Counted from the first letter of the stretch, positions 54,682 through 63,540 are shown. The stretch is 64,000 nt of DNA from Paenibacillus donghaensis (GCF_002192415.1 NZ_CP021780.1:6634001-6698000); one strand, 5' to 3'. A program made the numbers and translations. The notes: generated by a model not told the origin, from the sequence alone.

Positions 54682-54967
54682 GGGCTACTCTTTAGGCCCC
54701 TTTCAAAGTTAACCAATGAAGACCGTCGCCAATAACCAGCGCTTAACTTTCGGACGATTGCGGACTCAGGAGCCCCTATTTGCCGCAAAAATGCGGTTTT
54801 GCAGGTTTAACGGACTGAGGAGCCCTTATCCCAGCGAAACCCCTCTGTTTGGAGCCTGTTTTGACGATATAGCGGCTATACAGTCCGCAAGAATTAAAAA
54901 CACCGCAGGAATCAGGAAATAGCGGCCATGGGGAGACGCAGTAGAGTGGGCTACCTAAAGTTCAAGT
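54682..54967. repeat. Dispersed repeat family A, copy 3 (right end missing)
   Basis: The left end GGGCTACTCTTTAGGCCCC is a decayed form of the GGTTACTACTTAGGTCC terminus. From 54712 the sequence follows copy 1 closely (TGCGGACTCAGGAGCCCC; TACAGTCCGCAAGAATTAAA) until TTCAAG at 54967, where the right terminus is absent. It fills most of the gap between the exopolysaccharide operon and the K+ channel gene. Confidence 0.75.
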
Positions 54968-54982
54968 TATGATTCAGACAAC

Positions 54983-55033
54983 AAAAAGAGCGGGTAGCCA
55001 GAGCCTCTGTCCGAGACCTCCGCTAACCGCTCC
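54983..55033 (-). terminator. Terminator of the K+ channel/ATP-grasp operon
   Basis: AGCGGTTAGC and GCTACCCGCT pair around a GC-rich loop, followed by TTTTTG on the minus strand. Confidence 0.75.
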
Positions 55034-55063
55034 TGTTCGAAGTAATACTTAGCTTAGCCTAGC

Positions 55064-56077
55064 TTACCCCTTAATCCGCCGATACGTTGCTTCATCCGCC
55101 ACGATGTAGAGGCGTGCATCCGCCGGGATCGGCTGATCCAGCTTGCGGTTGATCCCCAGATCATTACGGTCCGACAACAGTGTCGCCCCCTGCAGCAGCA
55201 GCTGCTGAAAAGCATCTCCATAGGTCTTCCAGCTCCGCTCCAGCGGAATTTCATAGATATCATCGCCATGCTGACGGCTTAGCAGCTGGGTAATCACCTC
55301 AGAGTTGCCTTCCTGCAGCGCAGAGCGGACAGCCAGCCGGGAGATGGCATCATGGGACAACACGAACTCGTTGACATGCACATGCCGGAAGTTCTTGATA
55401 TTCTTCTCCAGCATAATTTCCACGGTAGTATGCACCTGCGGGGCCATACGTTCAATGCTGGAGGCAATTAAAAGCGATTTGCCGTCGATCAGCGAAGCTT
55501 CGTCAATCCGCGTGTCTCCAAACACAATCGCCGCCCTGGCTTCAGCAATGTTGGCCTGCTGCAGGACCTCGTCGCTGGAGGCATCTCCGCTGATGAAATG
55601 GACCTGCTCCAGCTGCTCCAGCGGATGCCGTCCGGTCTCATCAATAATGACAATCTGGCAGGAAGGTATGTAGCAGAGCACTTCTTCTACGGCAGACTGT
55701 GTTTTTTTGCTCCAGTTAATCAATACAACATGACCCTTGCCACGGAAAGTCAACGTTCCCGCCCCCCTTCTTCGCTGCAGCTCTGAAATTGAATCAATCA
55801 CCTTGCCAATCACCAAGCTGAGCAGCCCGATGCCAAAAATATAGAGGAACATGGTGAACAGCTTGCCTACAGGCGTTGCCGCGAAATAATCGCCATACCC
55901 GACCGTAGCCATTGTAGTCATAACCCAGTAGAAGGCGTTAAACCAATTATGAAAGGTATCCGGCTCCAGCAGAAAGGCAACGCTCGCGCTCAGCACAATA
56001 AAACCCAGAATTACCAGTCCGATCGACCGCTTGCGCATACGCATCATTCTGGTGGATAGCTTCAGGAAGAAATGCAC
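55064..56077 (-). CDS. K+ channel with RCK (TrkA-N) domain
   Basis: A 337-residue potassium channel of the MthK/YugO plan: two helices around a pore loop with the selectivity filter TVGYGD (residues 58-63), then an RCK domain opening HVVLINWSKKTQSAVEEVL. The Rossmann glycine motif is altered (INWSKKT, as in MthK GWSEST types), so the ligand may be an ion rather than NAD. It is the last gene of a six-gene operon with DUF350 and an ATP-grasp enzyme. Confidence 0.88.
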   Translation of the reverse strand: MHFFLKLSTRMMRMRKRSIGLVILGFIVLSASVAFLLEPDTFHNWFNAFYWVMTTMATVGYGDYFAATPVGKLFTMFLYIFGIGLLSLVIGKVIDSISELQRRRGAGTLTFRGKGHVVLINWSKKTQSAVEEVLCYIPSCQIVIIDETGRHPLEQLEQVHFISGDASSDEVLQQANIAEARAAIVFGDTRIDEASLIDGKSLLIASSIERMAPQVHTTVEIMLEKNIKNFRHVHVNEFVLSHDAISRLAVRSALQEGNSEVITQLLSRQHGDDIYEIPLERSWKTYGDAFQQLLLQGATLLSDRNDLGINRKLDQPIPADARLYIVADEATYRRIKG

Positions 56078-56106
56078 TGCCCCACCCCCGTCACTCTTTC
56101 GGACAA

Positions 56107-56508
56107 TTAAATAATCAGACTGCTGACGGCAAAGGCCGTTCCGATAAATACCAGGCAGAGAAAGGCGCCCACAGCGACATTGCCCTTCTGCAGATGCTCG
56201 GAAATGGTGAATCCGGGAGTTACCAGCTCAAAAATCCAGTAGGCCGCCACCAAGCACAGATACCCTACAGCGAACCAGAGCATCATGAACCAGATGGAGG
56301 TATTCGTATAGGCCGCTACACCAAGAATAATGGCCGTAGCCAGAAACTTGCCGCCCAGAGCGAGGGCTACTGCTACATTTCCCTGCTTCAGCTCCTCCAT
56401 ATCCTTAAATGGCGTCATCAGACTGAAGATGAACATACCGAGCAGCTGCAGCACAATAATTACAAGTATGCTTACCGCCAGATTCACAACAATTGTCACT
56501 TTGCCCAC
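56107..56508 (-). CDS. DUF350 membrane protein (YjfL-like)
   Basis: A 133-residue protein with four helices made of two DUF350 repeats; each helix pair carries the phrase LKQGNVAVALALGGK or LQKGNVAVGAFLCLV. E. coli YjfL belongs here. It starts at GTG, overlapping the lipoprotein gene by 13 bases, with CGGGGGTGG upstream. The family has no firm biochemical role; it repeatedly accompanies the ATP-grasp genes. Confidence 0.88.
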   Translation of the reverse strand: MGKVTIVVNLAVSILVIIVLQLLGMFIFSLMTPFKDMEELKQGNVAVALALGGKFLATAIILGVAAYTNTSIWFMMLWFAVGYLCLVAAYWIFELVTPGFTISEHLQKGNVAVGAFLCLVFIGTAFAVSSLII

Positions 56509-57161
56509 CCCCGAAATTTAGCATAAGCCGAATCATAATCGGCAAAATCATGGACTTCCTCCAGCACTACGGAAGCTGTTTTGGCCTTCTCCAGTGCGGT
56601 GTAGCGCTTATCGTCAATCGGCTGCTTGATCCGGTTACCGGAAGGCAGCTCAAGCACGGCGAAGTTCCGTGTCTTGTCGTTATATTTAGTCTTGTATACG
56701 CCTACCAGATCCACATCGGTGGTAATCGACACCTTCAGGTTGGTCAGATCGTTGGCAGCAGTCTTCTGATCTGCATACGATTTGATCGTCGACCAGGAGG
56801 ACAAGCGGATCTCATTGCGCTGCTCCGCATCTGTTGTCAGCTCAGCATCCATAAACTGCAGGGTCCAGATCTTGTCTCCTGTTGCATAATTGCCGTCATT
56901 GGGCAGCAGCTCGTTATCCGGCAGCACGGTCATATCGCTGCCGATCAGATCGCCCACCGTACTCTCCACCACCCGGTAATCCCAAGGGACACGGGATACG
57001 CTGTCCGACGTTTCTGCCGGCTGTGTGCTGAACACGCTGTCCGCTTTCCCGGAGCAGGCACTCAGCAGCAGCACCGACAGGAGCAGCAGACACAAGCCAG
57101 CTATCAGCCGGGGTGGCCGCGCTCCTGCGCTGCGCTCTTTTCTACCGTTGTTCATCTCCAA
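56496..57161 (-). CDS. Lipoprotein of unknown function
   Basis: A 221-residue lipoprotein: basic N-terminus, helix, lipobox LLLSACSGK, then a soluble domain with WDYRVVESTVGDLIGSDMTV and DKIWTLQFMDAELTTDAEQR. No family recognised; in position it corresponds to YjfK (DUF2491) of the E. coli yjf cluster, but I cannot show homology. The start is TTG, one base after the stop of the ATP-grasp gene, with AGGAG inside that gene. Confidence 0.72.
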   Translation of the reverse strand: MEMNNGRKERSAGARPPRLIAGLCLLLLSVLLLSACSGKADSVFSTQPAETSDSVSRVPWDYRVVESTVGDLIGSDMTVLPDNELLPNDGNYATGDKIWTLQFMDAELTTDAEQRNEIRLSSWSTIKSYADQKTAANDLTNLKVSITTDVDLVGVYKTKYNDKTRNFAVLELPSGNRIKQPIDDKRYTALEKAKTASVVLEEVHDFADYDSAYAKFRGWAK

Positions 57162-58364
57162 TTATCTCACTCCTAGCGCGATAAAATGACTGGTATTGCC
57201 TGTGATCGGTCCACCGGCGCGGCCCAGCAGCCCGCAAGGCTTGCCGTTCAGTACGAATAATCCTGTCAGCAGGTGAAGCTCGCCTTCCGGCCGCATGATG
57301 CGGGCCATTTCCGCCCTTTTTTGATATACCGTCGGGAACATCACACTGCCGTCGAAGCCGTCTTCATCCTCAAGCTCCAGCCGGCCGCTGTCATCGAAGA
57401 GACGGACAGAGCCGCCTTCACGGCCAAACACCGATTTGGACACAAAATTGCCGGAGAATACGGGTTTGTTGTATGTAGGCAAAATATACCGCTCAATCGC
57501 CTCACGTTCCACTGGGTCAAATAGCAGGCCCAGCTCATACATGCCCCAGACGGCAGCAATCAGTCCCTTGGACTGCAGCAGAATGCTGTGCGGACCGTTG
57601 AACAGTTGAAGATGCCCCTTCTCCACAGCATAGGCAAGCGCATCTCCGCCCTCGTCTACGGCCATCCACTCCTTCGGGTAGAGCGCAAACATCCGCTTAA
57701 TAACACGGTCCTGCCCGTCCTTTACAATTCCGTTATCAATCCATAGATCCAGGCAATCCACACACTGAATATCAAGCCCGCTGTGGCGGACCAGCGCTTC
57801 AATGGTGCCGGAATCCTCAAGATGGGTGCCGTAGGCAACACAGGCTGCCGTGTCCGGACGTTCCTCCTGCCAGGCTGCCGCCAGCAGTTCCTTCATGGCG
57901 GTGTTAGGGCTGTCGATACCGGCCTCCTTGCAGATCCAAGGAGTAGCGATCGAAGCCTCCACATAACCCGTTGGTGTATCCGCATTCAGCTCCAGCAGCT
58001 TGATTACCCCCTGATCCGATACGGCAAAATCAAATCTCGCATACCGGCTGATCCGTCCGGGTTCGGGAAGCGGCGATGTATCCAGCATCTCCCATAGTAC
58101 ATCAGGGATTCCGAGCAGATCGTACAGATCATGTCTGCCATGCACATACCGCACAGCCTTATCCAGAATGGTCCATAACTTCACGGCCGCCTGCTCCAGC
58201 TCCTGATAAGTCTCTCTGCGCATCACCGCGATGGCATCCAGCCAATACTCTTCATCCTCCAGATCTGCCCAGGTGAAGCCCAGCTTATGCAGCTCCGCTA
58301 CCCGGGGAGCACGCTCCCGCGAGGACTGGTCCAGCAGCTCAAATACAGAGTAGCTGCCGGTCAT
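57162..58364 (-). CDS. Glutathionylspermidine synthase-like ATP-grasp ligase (YgiC/YjfC-like)
   Basis: A 400-residue ATP-grasp enzyme like the synthetase half of glutathionylspermidine synthase and E. coli YgiC/YjfC. Seen: FDFAVSDQGVIKLLELNADT with PTGYVEAS (substrate and metal region), YPKEWMAVDEGG, and LPTYNKPVFSGNFVSKSVFG, FDGSVMFPTVYQ (ATP-binding). It would form an amide bond with ATP. The true substrates are unknown; the adjacent Gly/Ser-tailed protein is a candidate acceptor. Overlaps that gene by four bases (ATGA). Confidence 0.85.
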   Translation of the reverse strand: MTGSYSVFELLDQSSRERAPRVAELHKLGFTWADLEDEEYWLDAIAVMRRETYQELEQAAVKLWTILDKAVRYVHGRHDLYDLLGIPDVLWEMLDTSPLPEPGRISRYARFDFAVSDQGVIKLLELNADTPTGYVEASIATPWICKEAGIDSPNTAMKELLAAAWQEERPDTAACVAYGTHLEDSGTIEALVRHSGLDIQCVDCLDLWIDNGIVKDGQDRVIKRMFALYPKEWMAVDEGGDALAYAVEKGHLQLFNGPHSILLQSKGLIAAVWGMYELGLLFDPVEREAIERYILPTYNKPVFSGNFVSKSVFGREGGSVRLFDDSGRLELEDEDGFDGSVMFPTVYQKRAEMARIMRPEGELHLLTGLFVLNGKPCGLLGRAGGPITGNTSHFIALGVR

Positions 58365-59062
58365 CCGCCGAAACCGCCGCTCTTGCTGGAGCCGGAACGC
58401 GAGGAGGATTTTGACCCGGAGGACGATTTCGAGTTTTTGCTGGAACCCAGTCCGCTCGAATTGCCGCCAATGCCCCCTGTTTTCGAGGTAGAGCCTCTTC
58501 GTGTAATTGACCCGGTAGAGGAAGTGGAGGTCTTCGGCTTAACCACTGACCCGGGAACCTTCTTATTCTGGAACTTCTCGCTGCTGTAGGCCGGCGGTTT
58601 GTAAGTGGTCCGCGTTCCTCCATAATACGTCGGCCGATCATTGTACCAGCCCCGCGAAGAGTAGTTGGAGCCGCTGTTGAAGAGCATGTGGTACAGCAGC
58701 AGATCATCCCAGCCGAACCCGGAATTATAGCCTCCGTAATTGTTGACTACCGTTGTTCCGCCCGAGGTGACGGCACCCTGTCCTTCCTCCACGACCTCTT
58801 CCTGCTCGGGATAAGGAATGTTCCAGTCTACATTTTTGTCAAAATAAGCTTTAACCTCTTCCGTGGACCATGATACCAGCTGCGGCTCCTCACCGGACGA
58901 ACTGGCGCTTGCGGCCGTACCTCCGGGAATAAACATCGCATTGGCCAGCAGCGCTATGCCAAGCGACGTTGACAGCACACGGATCGGCTTGCCGTCCGCA
59001 TTGAACAGTCTGGATCCACCCGGCTGCTTGGCATTCTCATCTTTTTCCTTGTCTCTAGACAA
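58361..59062 (-). CDS. Secreted/anchored protein with Ser/Gly tail (YgiB/YjfM-like position)
   Basis: A 233-residue protein with a hydrophobic segment at about residues 28-50, a negatively charged part, a Tyr/Gly-rich middle (NNYGGYNSGFGWDDLLLYHM) and a basic Ser/Gly tail ending SKSGGFGG. E. coli YgiB and YjfM, partners of the YgiC/YjfC ligases, have a similar plan with low-complexity, Gly-rich C-terminal sequence; direct homology is not proven here. The start is TTG with AAGGAGG eight bases upstream. Confidence 0.7.
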   Translation of the reverse strand: MSRDKEKDENAKQPGGSRLFNADGKPIRVLSTSLGIALLANAMFIPGGTAASASSSGEEPQLVSWSTEEVKAYFDKNVDWNIPYPEQEEVVEEGQGAVTSGGTTVVNNYGGYNSGFGWDDLLLYHMLFNSGSNYSSRGWYNDRPTYYGGTRTTYKPPAYSSEKFQNKKVPGSVVKPKTSTSSTGSITRRGSTSKTGGIGGNSSGLGSSKNSKSSSGSKSSSRSGSSKSGGFGG

Positions 59063-59088
59063 CGTGAGGTCCTCCTTTCCTGATCTGA

Positions 59089-59304
59089 TTATTCAGTGCG
59101 CATCGGCACCAGCAGCAGCTCCAGCTTCCCTTCGTCCACGTTCAGCCGACCCTCCACCGTCTCGTATTCCTTGCCGCTCACCACCAGATAATTCACATGC
59201 TCCAGAGCAGCAACCATATTCATACTCCAGACACGCTCTTCAATGACACGCAGCTCTCCTTCCGGCATCTTCTCAAACAGGATCACGCTTAGCCCGTTGT
59301 CCAT
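59089..59304 (-). CDS. Small protein of unknown function, operon leader gene
   Basis: A 71-residue soluble protein (LSVILFEKMPEGELRVIEER, then GRLNVDEGKLELLLVPM). GGAGAAAGGATGG precedes the ATG. It begins the six-gene run that ends with the K+ channel. No family recognised. Confidence 0.65.
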   Translation of the reverse strand: MDNGLSVILFEKMPEGELRVIEERVWSMNMVAALEHVNYLVVSGKEYETVEGRLNVDEGKLELLLVPMRTE

Positions 59305-59364
59305 TATTACCCATCCTTTCTCCTCTATGTTCTCCTTGTGATACGGATTTGGAGAATTTTCGTT

Positions 59365-60708
59365 TCATCCCTGAACTTGGGCCGATGAACCAGCGGTATG
59401 CTTCGCTTTGGAACGGCTGTAGAGCAGCAGCACGCCAAGAGAACAGAGACATATCACCAGCAGCAAGCCGTAGATATGCTGGTAGGCCCTGGCAGGCGCC
59501 AGATCACGCTGGGCATGCAGCAGCAGCCCGCAAAACGCCACCGAAACCGAACCTCCAAAGAACTGAACCAGCTGCAGCAGCCCCATCCCGGAGCCAATCC
59601 ATTCCCGCGGAAGCACCGATGTGGCTTCATTGTTGAGCGAGGCCATGGTGGCCGAGAATGCCGGAGAGAAGCATAAATAGCCGATCAGCAGTACAAACGG
59701 TGAGGCGGCCAGATCCAGCGCATACACCGCCATCACGGCAGCAAGCAGCCCATGCCCGATCAACAGGAAGCGCAGGCTACCGTAACGGTTGATCCAGCGC
59801 CCGACATAGCGGGTCATAAAAGCCGAAAAAATCGCCCCCGGCGCTATAAAAAGTCCGATTACGAGCGCTGACTTGCCGAACAGATTGGCGAGCGCGAGCG
59901 GCATCAGGAATAAATTGCCCAAGTTGAGCACCAGAATACAGAATCCGATGGCGACCAGCTTCAGGTAGCCGGGCATTCTCAGCAGCAGCGGATTGATGAA
60001 CGAATCCTTCGCCCGCTTCAGTTGCCAGGCATGAAGAGCGAAGGAGATCACGCTGACCGCCAGCCAGATCAGCGACTGGGTCGTAACGGCTACCAGAAGG
60101 CTGGCTGCGTTCACAACCGTCAGCGCCGCACCGAGCAGATCGAAGGTGGAGGGCTTCGGCTGTTCTGCAGGCAGCAGCCGCAGCAGCACTGGCAAGACGA
60201 TCAGCACCAGACAGGTAATGCCGAATAATCCATTCCAGCCGAAATACTGGCTGATGACCCCGCCCACAATAGGGCCTAGACCGAACGCCATCGCGCTGCC
60301 CGCCGAGATCATCGAGATGGCTCCGGCCCGTCTCTCCCGCGGCACATAACGGCTGGCCAGCACAAGGCCCAGGCCAGCCATCGCTCCTGCGCCGGCCGAC
60401 TGGACAATTCTTGTAATCAGCAGCATAACAAAATTGTGGGCAAACAGTCCAAACAGAGAAGACAAGCCAAGAGTCATCAGACCCACCATAAGCAGCTTGC
60501 GGATCGGCACGGTATCCGACAGCCTGCTGTAAATCACTGTCGATAAGGCATAACCTATCGAATAGCTAGAAATTACCCACGAACCCAGATCGGCGGAAAT
60601 GTCCAGATCGTGAATAATTGTGGGAAGTGACACATTAAACATCGTGGTGTTCATCACCACGATAAACAGGCAAAAGGTCCATAACGGCATTACTGCTCTA
60701 TCGTTCAT
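59365..60708 (-). CDS. MFS multidrug exporter (DHA2-like)
   Basis: A major facilitator of 447 residues. MNTTMFNVSLPTIIHDLDIS (motif D1), SRLSDTVPIRKLLMVG (motif A) and MISAGSAMAFGLGPIVGGVI (motif C, antiporter signature) mark a proton-coupled drug exporter; the count of helices looks like twelve to fourteen. Tetracycline- or multidrug-type substrate is possible but not shown. Stands alone, codirectional with its neighbours. Confidence 0.86.
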   Translation of the reverse strand: MNDRAVMPLWTFCLFIVVMNTTMFNVSLPTIIHDLDISADLGSWVISSYSIGYALSTVIYSRLSDTVPIRKLLMVGLMTLGLSSLFGLFAHNFVMLLITRIVQSAGAGAMAGLGLVLASRYVPRERRAGAISMISAGSAMAFGLGPIVGGVISQYFGWNGLFGITCLVLIVLPVLLRLLPAEQPKPSTFDLLGAALTVVNAASLLVAVTTQSLIWLAVSVISFALHAWQLKRAKDSFINPLLLRMPGYLKLVAIGFCILVLNLGNLFLMPLALANLFGKSALVIGLFIAPGAIFSAFMTRYVGRWINRYGSLRFLLIGHGLLAAVMAVYALDLAASPFVLLIGYLCFSPAFSATMASLNNEATSVLPREWIGSGMGLLQLVQFFGGSVSVAFCGLLLHAQRDLAPARAYQHIYGLLLVICLCSLGVLLLYSRSKAKHTAGSSAQVQG

Positions 60709-61087
60709 TCTACTTCATCCCATCTATTACTTTATCTATATACCCATCTATTAATTCTATGCCTCTGCAATTAGTTTGGCAATTGGAATAGATGGAATAG
60801 ATGGAGGCAGCGGCGGCGGTCTGCTGTTCAAGCTGCTGCCGTGATATAGACAATACGGATATTGCGGTCCAGTTCTATAATATGCTCTGCCGCCTCCAGT
60901 CCATTCATCTCCAGTAGTAACCTTCTATTTTAACTAACCCGTCAGGATAAATGCCTGCGGGTTAGTTGGTTCTGTTTATGAAGTTGCGCCAGTACGTCCT
61001 TCCCGTGTCATCCAGTAATCGGCAATAGCCTCGGCGATCAGCCGGGGTGTGAAGCATCTCATAGAAGGTGCTTGGCCAGCTGTGAGG
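60709..61087. other. Gap with gene remnants upstream of the MFS gene
   Basis: Besides the response-regulator relic there is a hairpin AACTAACCCG/CGGGTTAGTT (60932-60967) and a 28-codon open frame on the minus strand (60976-61062, RCFTPRLIAEAIADYW) that may also be a relic. GGTTACTACT at 60922-60913 matches the start of the A/B terminal repeat. Confidence 0.4.
60828..60914 (-). pseudogene. Remnant of a response-regulator receiver domain
   Basis: The minus strand reads LEMNGLEAAEHIIELDRNIR followed by IVYITAAA and a stop. This is the alpha3-beta4 part of a CheY-like receiver (MNGLEAA...IVYITA), cut off at the conserved Thr/Ala. The phospho-acceptor Asp and the output domain are missing and there is no start. 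Confidence 0.65.
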
Positions 61088-62410
61088 CTATTGTGCTTCT
61101 GAAGCAACTACAGGGACAGCGGCAGGCGCAGCAGCGGGAGCGGCTGCATTCTCCGGCCCTCTGGAGAGGCAGATATTAAGCACAATGGCCGTAATTGAGC
61201 CGGAGACGATGCCGTTCTGCAGCAGCATCCGGGCGAATTCCGGCAGCTGGTCGAACATGGACGGCAGGGTAGCCGAGCCAAGGCCGACAGCGATACTGCA
61301 GGCGGCGATCAGCAGATTGCTGTCCTTGCGCAGGTCTACCTCGGAGAGGATCGACATGCCGGAAGCAGCGACGGAACCGAACATCACGATCATGGCGCCG
61401 CCCAGCACTGCGTTCGGCACGACCGTAGTCAAGGTAGCCAGCTTAGGCAGCAGACCAAGCACAATCATAATTCCCCCGGCGGCAAAAATAACATTGCGTG
61501 TCTTCACACGGGTCAGCGAAATCAATCCAACATTCTGGGAGAAGGCGGTATAAGGAAAGGCGTTAAATATCCCGCCCAGCATAATGGCCAGTCCTTCCGA
61601 GCGCAGTCCGTTTACAATCTGCTTCTGCTCCACCTTCTGATCAATTGCACGGCCTACGGCAAAATAAACGCCCGTAGACTCCACCATGCTGACAATGTTC
61701 ACGATAATCATTGTGAGGATAGCAGTGAGGCTGAACTGCGGCCAGCCGAAATAAAACGGCTTGGCAATGCTCAGCCACGAGGCATCGCTTACGGCAGCGA
61801 AATTCACGATACCCATGCCGTAGCCGATGGCGGTTCCTACAAGCAGCCCTACCAGCACGGACACGGAACGCAGGAATCCTGTCGCCAGGCGGTTGACAGC
61901 CAGGATAACCAGCAGGGTAATCAGGGCCAGCAGCAGATTGCGGGGTTCTCCGAAGTCAGGGCTGCCTTCACCACCCGCAACATTGTTCATAGCCACGGGA
62001 ATCAGGGACAGTCCGATGATGGTTACCACGGAACCGGTAACCACCGTTGGGAAGAACTTCAGCAGCTTCCCGTACAGTGGAGCCGCCAATACCACGAACA
62101 GACCAGAGATGATAATGGCTCCATAGGCGGTCGCCAGGTTGTGGGCGGAGGCTATCGCAATAATCGGACCGACGGCAGTAAAGGTACAGCCGAGAATGAC
62201 CGGAAGGCGGCTGCCGAAATACTTGGTGCCCATAATCTGCAGCAGGGTTGCCAAACCGCAGGTGAACAGATCGGCTGCGATAAGGTAGGCCATCTGCGTG
62301 CCGTTCAGTCCCAGCGCTCCTCCTACGATCAGCGGTACAATAACCGCTCCGGCATACATGGCCAGCACATGCTGAAGCCCTAAAGTGAATATCTTCTGCT
62401 TGCTTAACAT
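61088..62410 (-). CDS. pbuX: Xanthine permease
   Basis: A nucleobase/xanthine permease of the NCS2 family, 440 residues with about twelve to fourteen helices. QHVLAMYAGAVIVPLIVG, ESTGVYFAVGRAID and AFSQNVGLISLTRVKTR are diagnostic. The C-terminus is a short Ala/Pro tail. Its start overlaps the xpt stop by seven bases. Imports xanthine for salvage. Confidence 0.94.
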   Translation of the reverse strand: MLSKQKIFTLGLQHVLAMYAGAVIVPLIVGGALGLNGTQMAYLIAADLFTCGLATLLQIMGTKYFGSRLPVILGCTFTAVGPIIAIASAHNLATAYGAIIISGLFVVLAAPLYGKLLKFFPTVVTGSVVTIIGLSLIPVAMNNVAGGEGSPDFGEPRNLLLALITLLVILAVNRLATGFLRSVSVLVGLLVGTAIGYGMGIVNFAAVSDASWLSIAKPFYFGWPQFSLTAILTMIIVNIVSMVESTGVYFAVGRAIDQKVEQKQIVNGLRSEGLAIMLGGIFNAFPYTAFSQNVGLISLTRVKTRNVIFAAGGIMIVLGLLPKLATLTTVVPNAVLGGAMIVMFGSVAASGMSILSEVDLRKDSNLLIAACSIAVGLGSATLPSMFDQLPEFARMLLQNGIVSGSITAIVLNICLSRGPENAAAPAAAPAAVPVVASEAQ

Positions 62411-63018
62411 CCCGCACTCTCCTTTACTGGTTCTAAGGTTTGACTGTTCTCTATAAAATGAATCTCTCCCGGAGACATCGAGGCGATCCGGGCCAGCGAA
62501 TGAACGGAAATGCCTTGGCTCTCCAGCAGGCTGCGCCCTTCCTGGAAGCTTTTTTCAATCACACACCCTACCCCCAGCAGCTCGGCGCCAGCCTGCTTCA
62601 CGATATCCACCAGTCCGACAAGCGCAGCTCCCGTTGCCAGGAAATCATCCACGATCAGTACCTTGTCCTCCGGCCCGAGATATTTCTGCGAAATACTGAT
62701 CAGATAATCTTCCTGCCTTGTAAACGAATGCACCGGCGCCGAATACACGGCTTCCGCAAGGGTTACCGCCTTCTTTTTCTTGGCATAGATGAACGGAACT
62801 CCGAGTGCAATGCCGGCGGCCATGGCAAACTGGATCCCACTGGCCTCAATCGTCAGAACCTTCGTGATCGGCTGGTGCCCGAATATGGCCTTAAACTCCT
62901 GTCCAATCTGCAGGGCCAGCTCCGTGTCCACCTGATGATTCAGGAAGGAATCCACCTTCAGCACTGTATCCGATAGGATCAGGCCTTCCTGTCTAATTCG
63001 TTCTTGAAGTTGTTTCAT
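62404..63018 (-). CDS. xpt: Xanthine phosphoribosyltransferase
   Basis: A purine phosphoribosyltransferase of 204 residues that makes XMP from xanthine and PRPP. The PRPP loop is VLIVDDFLATGAALVG; LTIEASGIQFAMAAGIALG is typical Xpt. AAGGAGCG precedes the ATG. With pbuX it forms the salvage operon controlled by the purine riboswitch. Confidence 0.95.
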   Translation of the reverse strand: MKQLQERIRQEGLILSDTVLKVDSFLNHQVDTELALQIGQEFKAIFGHQPITKVLTIEASGIQFAMAAGIALGVPFIYAKKKKAVTLAEAVYSAPVHSFTRQEDYLISISQKYLGPEDKVLIVDDFLATGAALVGLVDIVKQAGAELLGVGCVIEKSFQEGRSLLESQGISVHSLARIASMSPGEIHFIENSQTLEPVKESAGC

Positions 63019-63052
63019 CGTAATCTTGATCGCTCCTTCTTCATGTGAACAA

Positions 63053-63102
63053 CAAAAAAGGACAGATTCCTTGAGCGGCTTCTCTCAAGTGAATCTGTCC
63101 TT
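63053..63102 (-). terminator. Riboswitch-controlled terminator before xpt
   Basis: AAGGACAGATTC and GAATCTGTCCTT with inner TTGAG/CTCAA pairs, followed by TTTTTT on the minus strand. It lies between aptamer and start codon, so guanine binding should let it form and stop transcription. Confidence 0.9.
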
Positions 63103-63207
63103 CTGGGTTTTTGTCCCTGGGTGGTGTAACACTGTGCAGTGTCCGCATCGCTTGGACCAGTCCTTCTTCACGTCAGCAAAAAAACGGAACCCTAGATGCG
63201 CTATTTC

Positions 63208-63278
63208 ACTCATAGTCGGATAATTTCAGTGGTTATCCGGTAGAAACTTATGGGCCATATTCCCAAGATTATATGAGT
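63208..63278 (-). ncRNA. Purine (guanine/xanthine-class) riboswitch aptamer
   Basis: On the minus strand: ACTCATATAATC closing helix, GGGAATATGGCCC hairpin, GTTTCTACCGG, second hairpin GGATAACC...TTATCC, and CCGACTATGAGT. All conserved junction bases (TATAATC, TTTCTACC, CCGACTATG) are present. The C in GACTAT is the guanine-type specificity base. Confidence 0.95.
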
Positions 63279-63310
63279 TTTAAAGTATAAACAGTTGAAA
63301 ACCTTTGTAT

Positions 63311-63339
63311 ATCTTACACGCTCTGTACATTCCTTTCAA
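63311..63339 (-). promoter_or_regulatory. Promoter of the xpt-pbuX operon
   Basis: On the minus strand TTGAAA and TAAGAT are separated by 17 bases, 33 bases before the aptamer. Confidence 0.75.
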
Positions 63340-63410
63340 GCAAAAAGTTCAGCATACCTGCAGGTTTCCCTTTGTTTCCTCTATCGTCTGCACTTTATTG
63401 CCCGTATAAG

Positions 63411-63540
63411 TGAACTACACGCCACCTAAGAGGTGGGTGCTTCTTGGTCAATAGAGCTACTGCTCCAAGTTTACCCAAGCTTATAGGCTAGTTCCTAGCC
63501 CAATCGTTGCCATCTTATATGGCTAATTTTAGTAGGTTTT
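63411..63540 (-). ncRNA. Probable TnpB reRNA (omega RNA) scaffold
   Basis: The non-coding segment between the tnpB stop and the right end contains several hairpins, including GGGCTAGGAACTAGCC and the terminal CCACCTCTTAGGTGG. By family rule the scaffold ends here and the guide is copied from flanking DNA at about 63395-63410. Position is inferred, ends are approximate. Confidence 0.5.

Noticed and set aside
54490..54700. c-di-GMP riboswitch before the exopolysaccharide operon
   Set aside because: None of the GEMM conserved blocks (GGCAAAC, GACGCAAAGC, GGCCTAA) is present in the leader.
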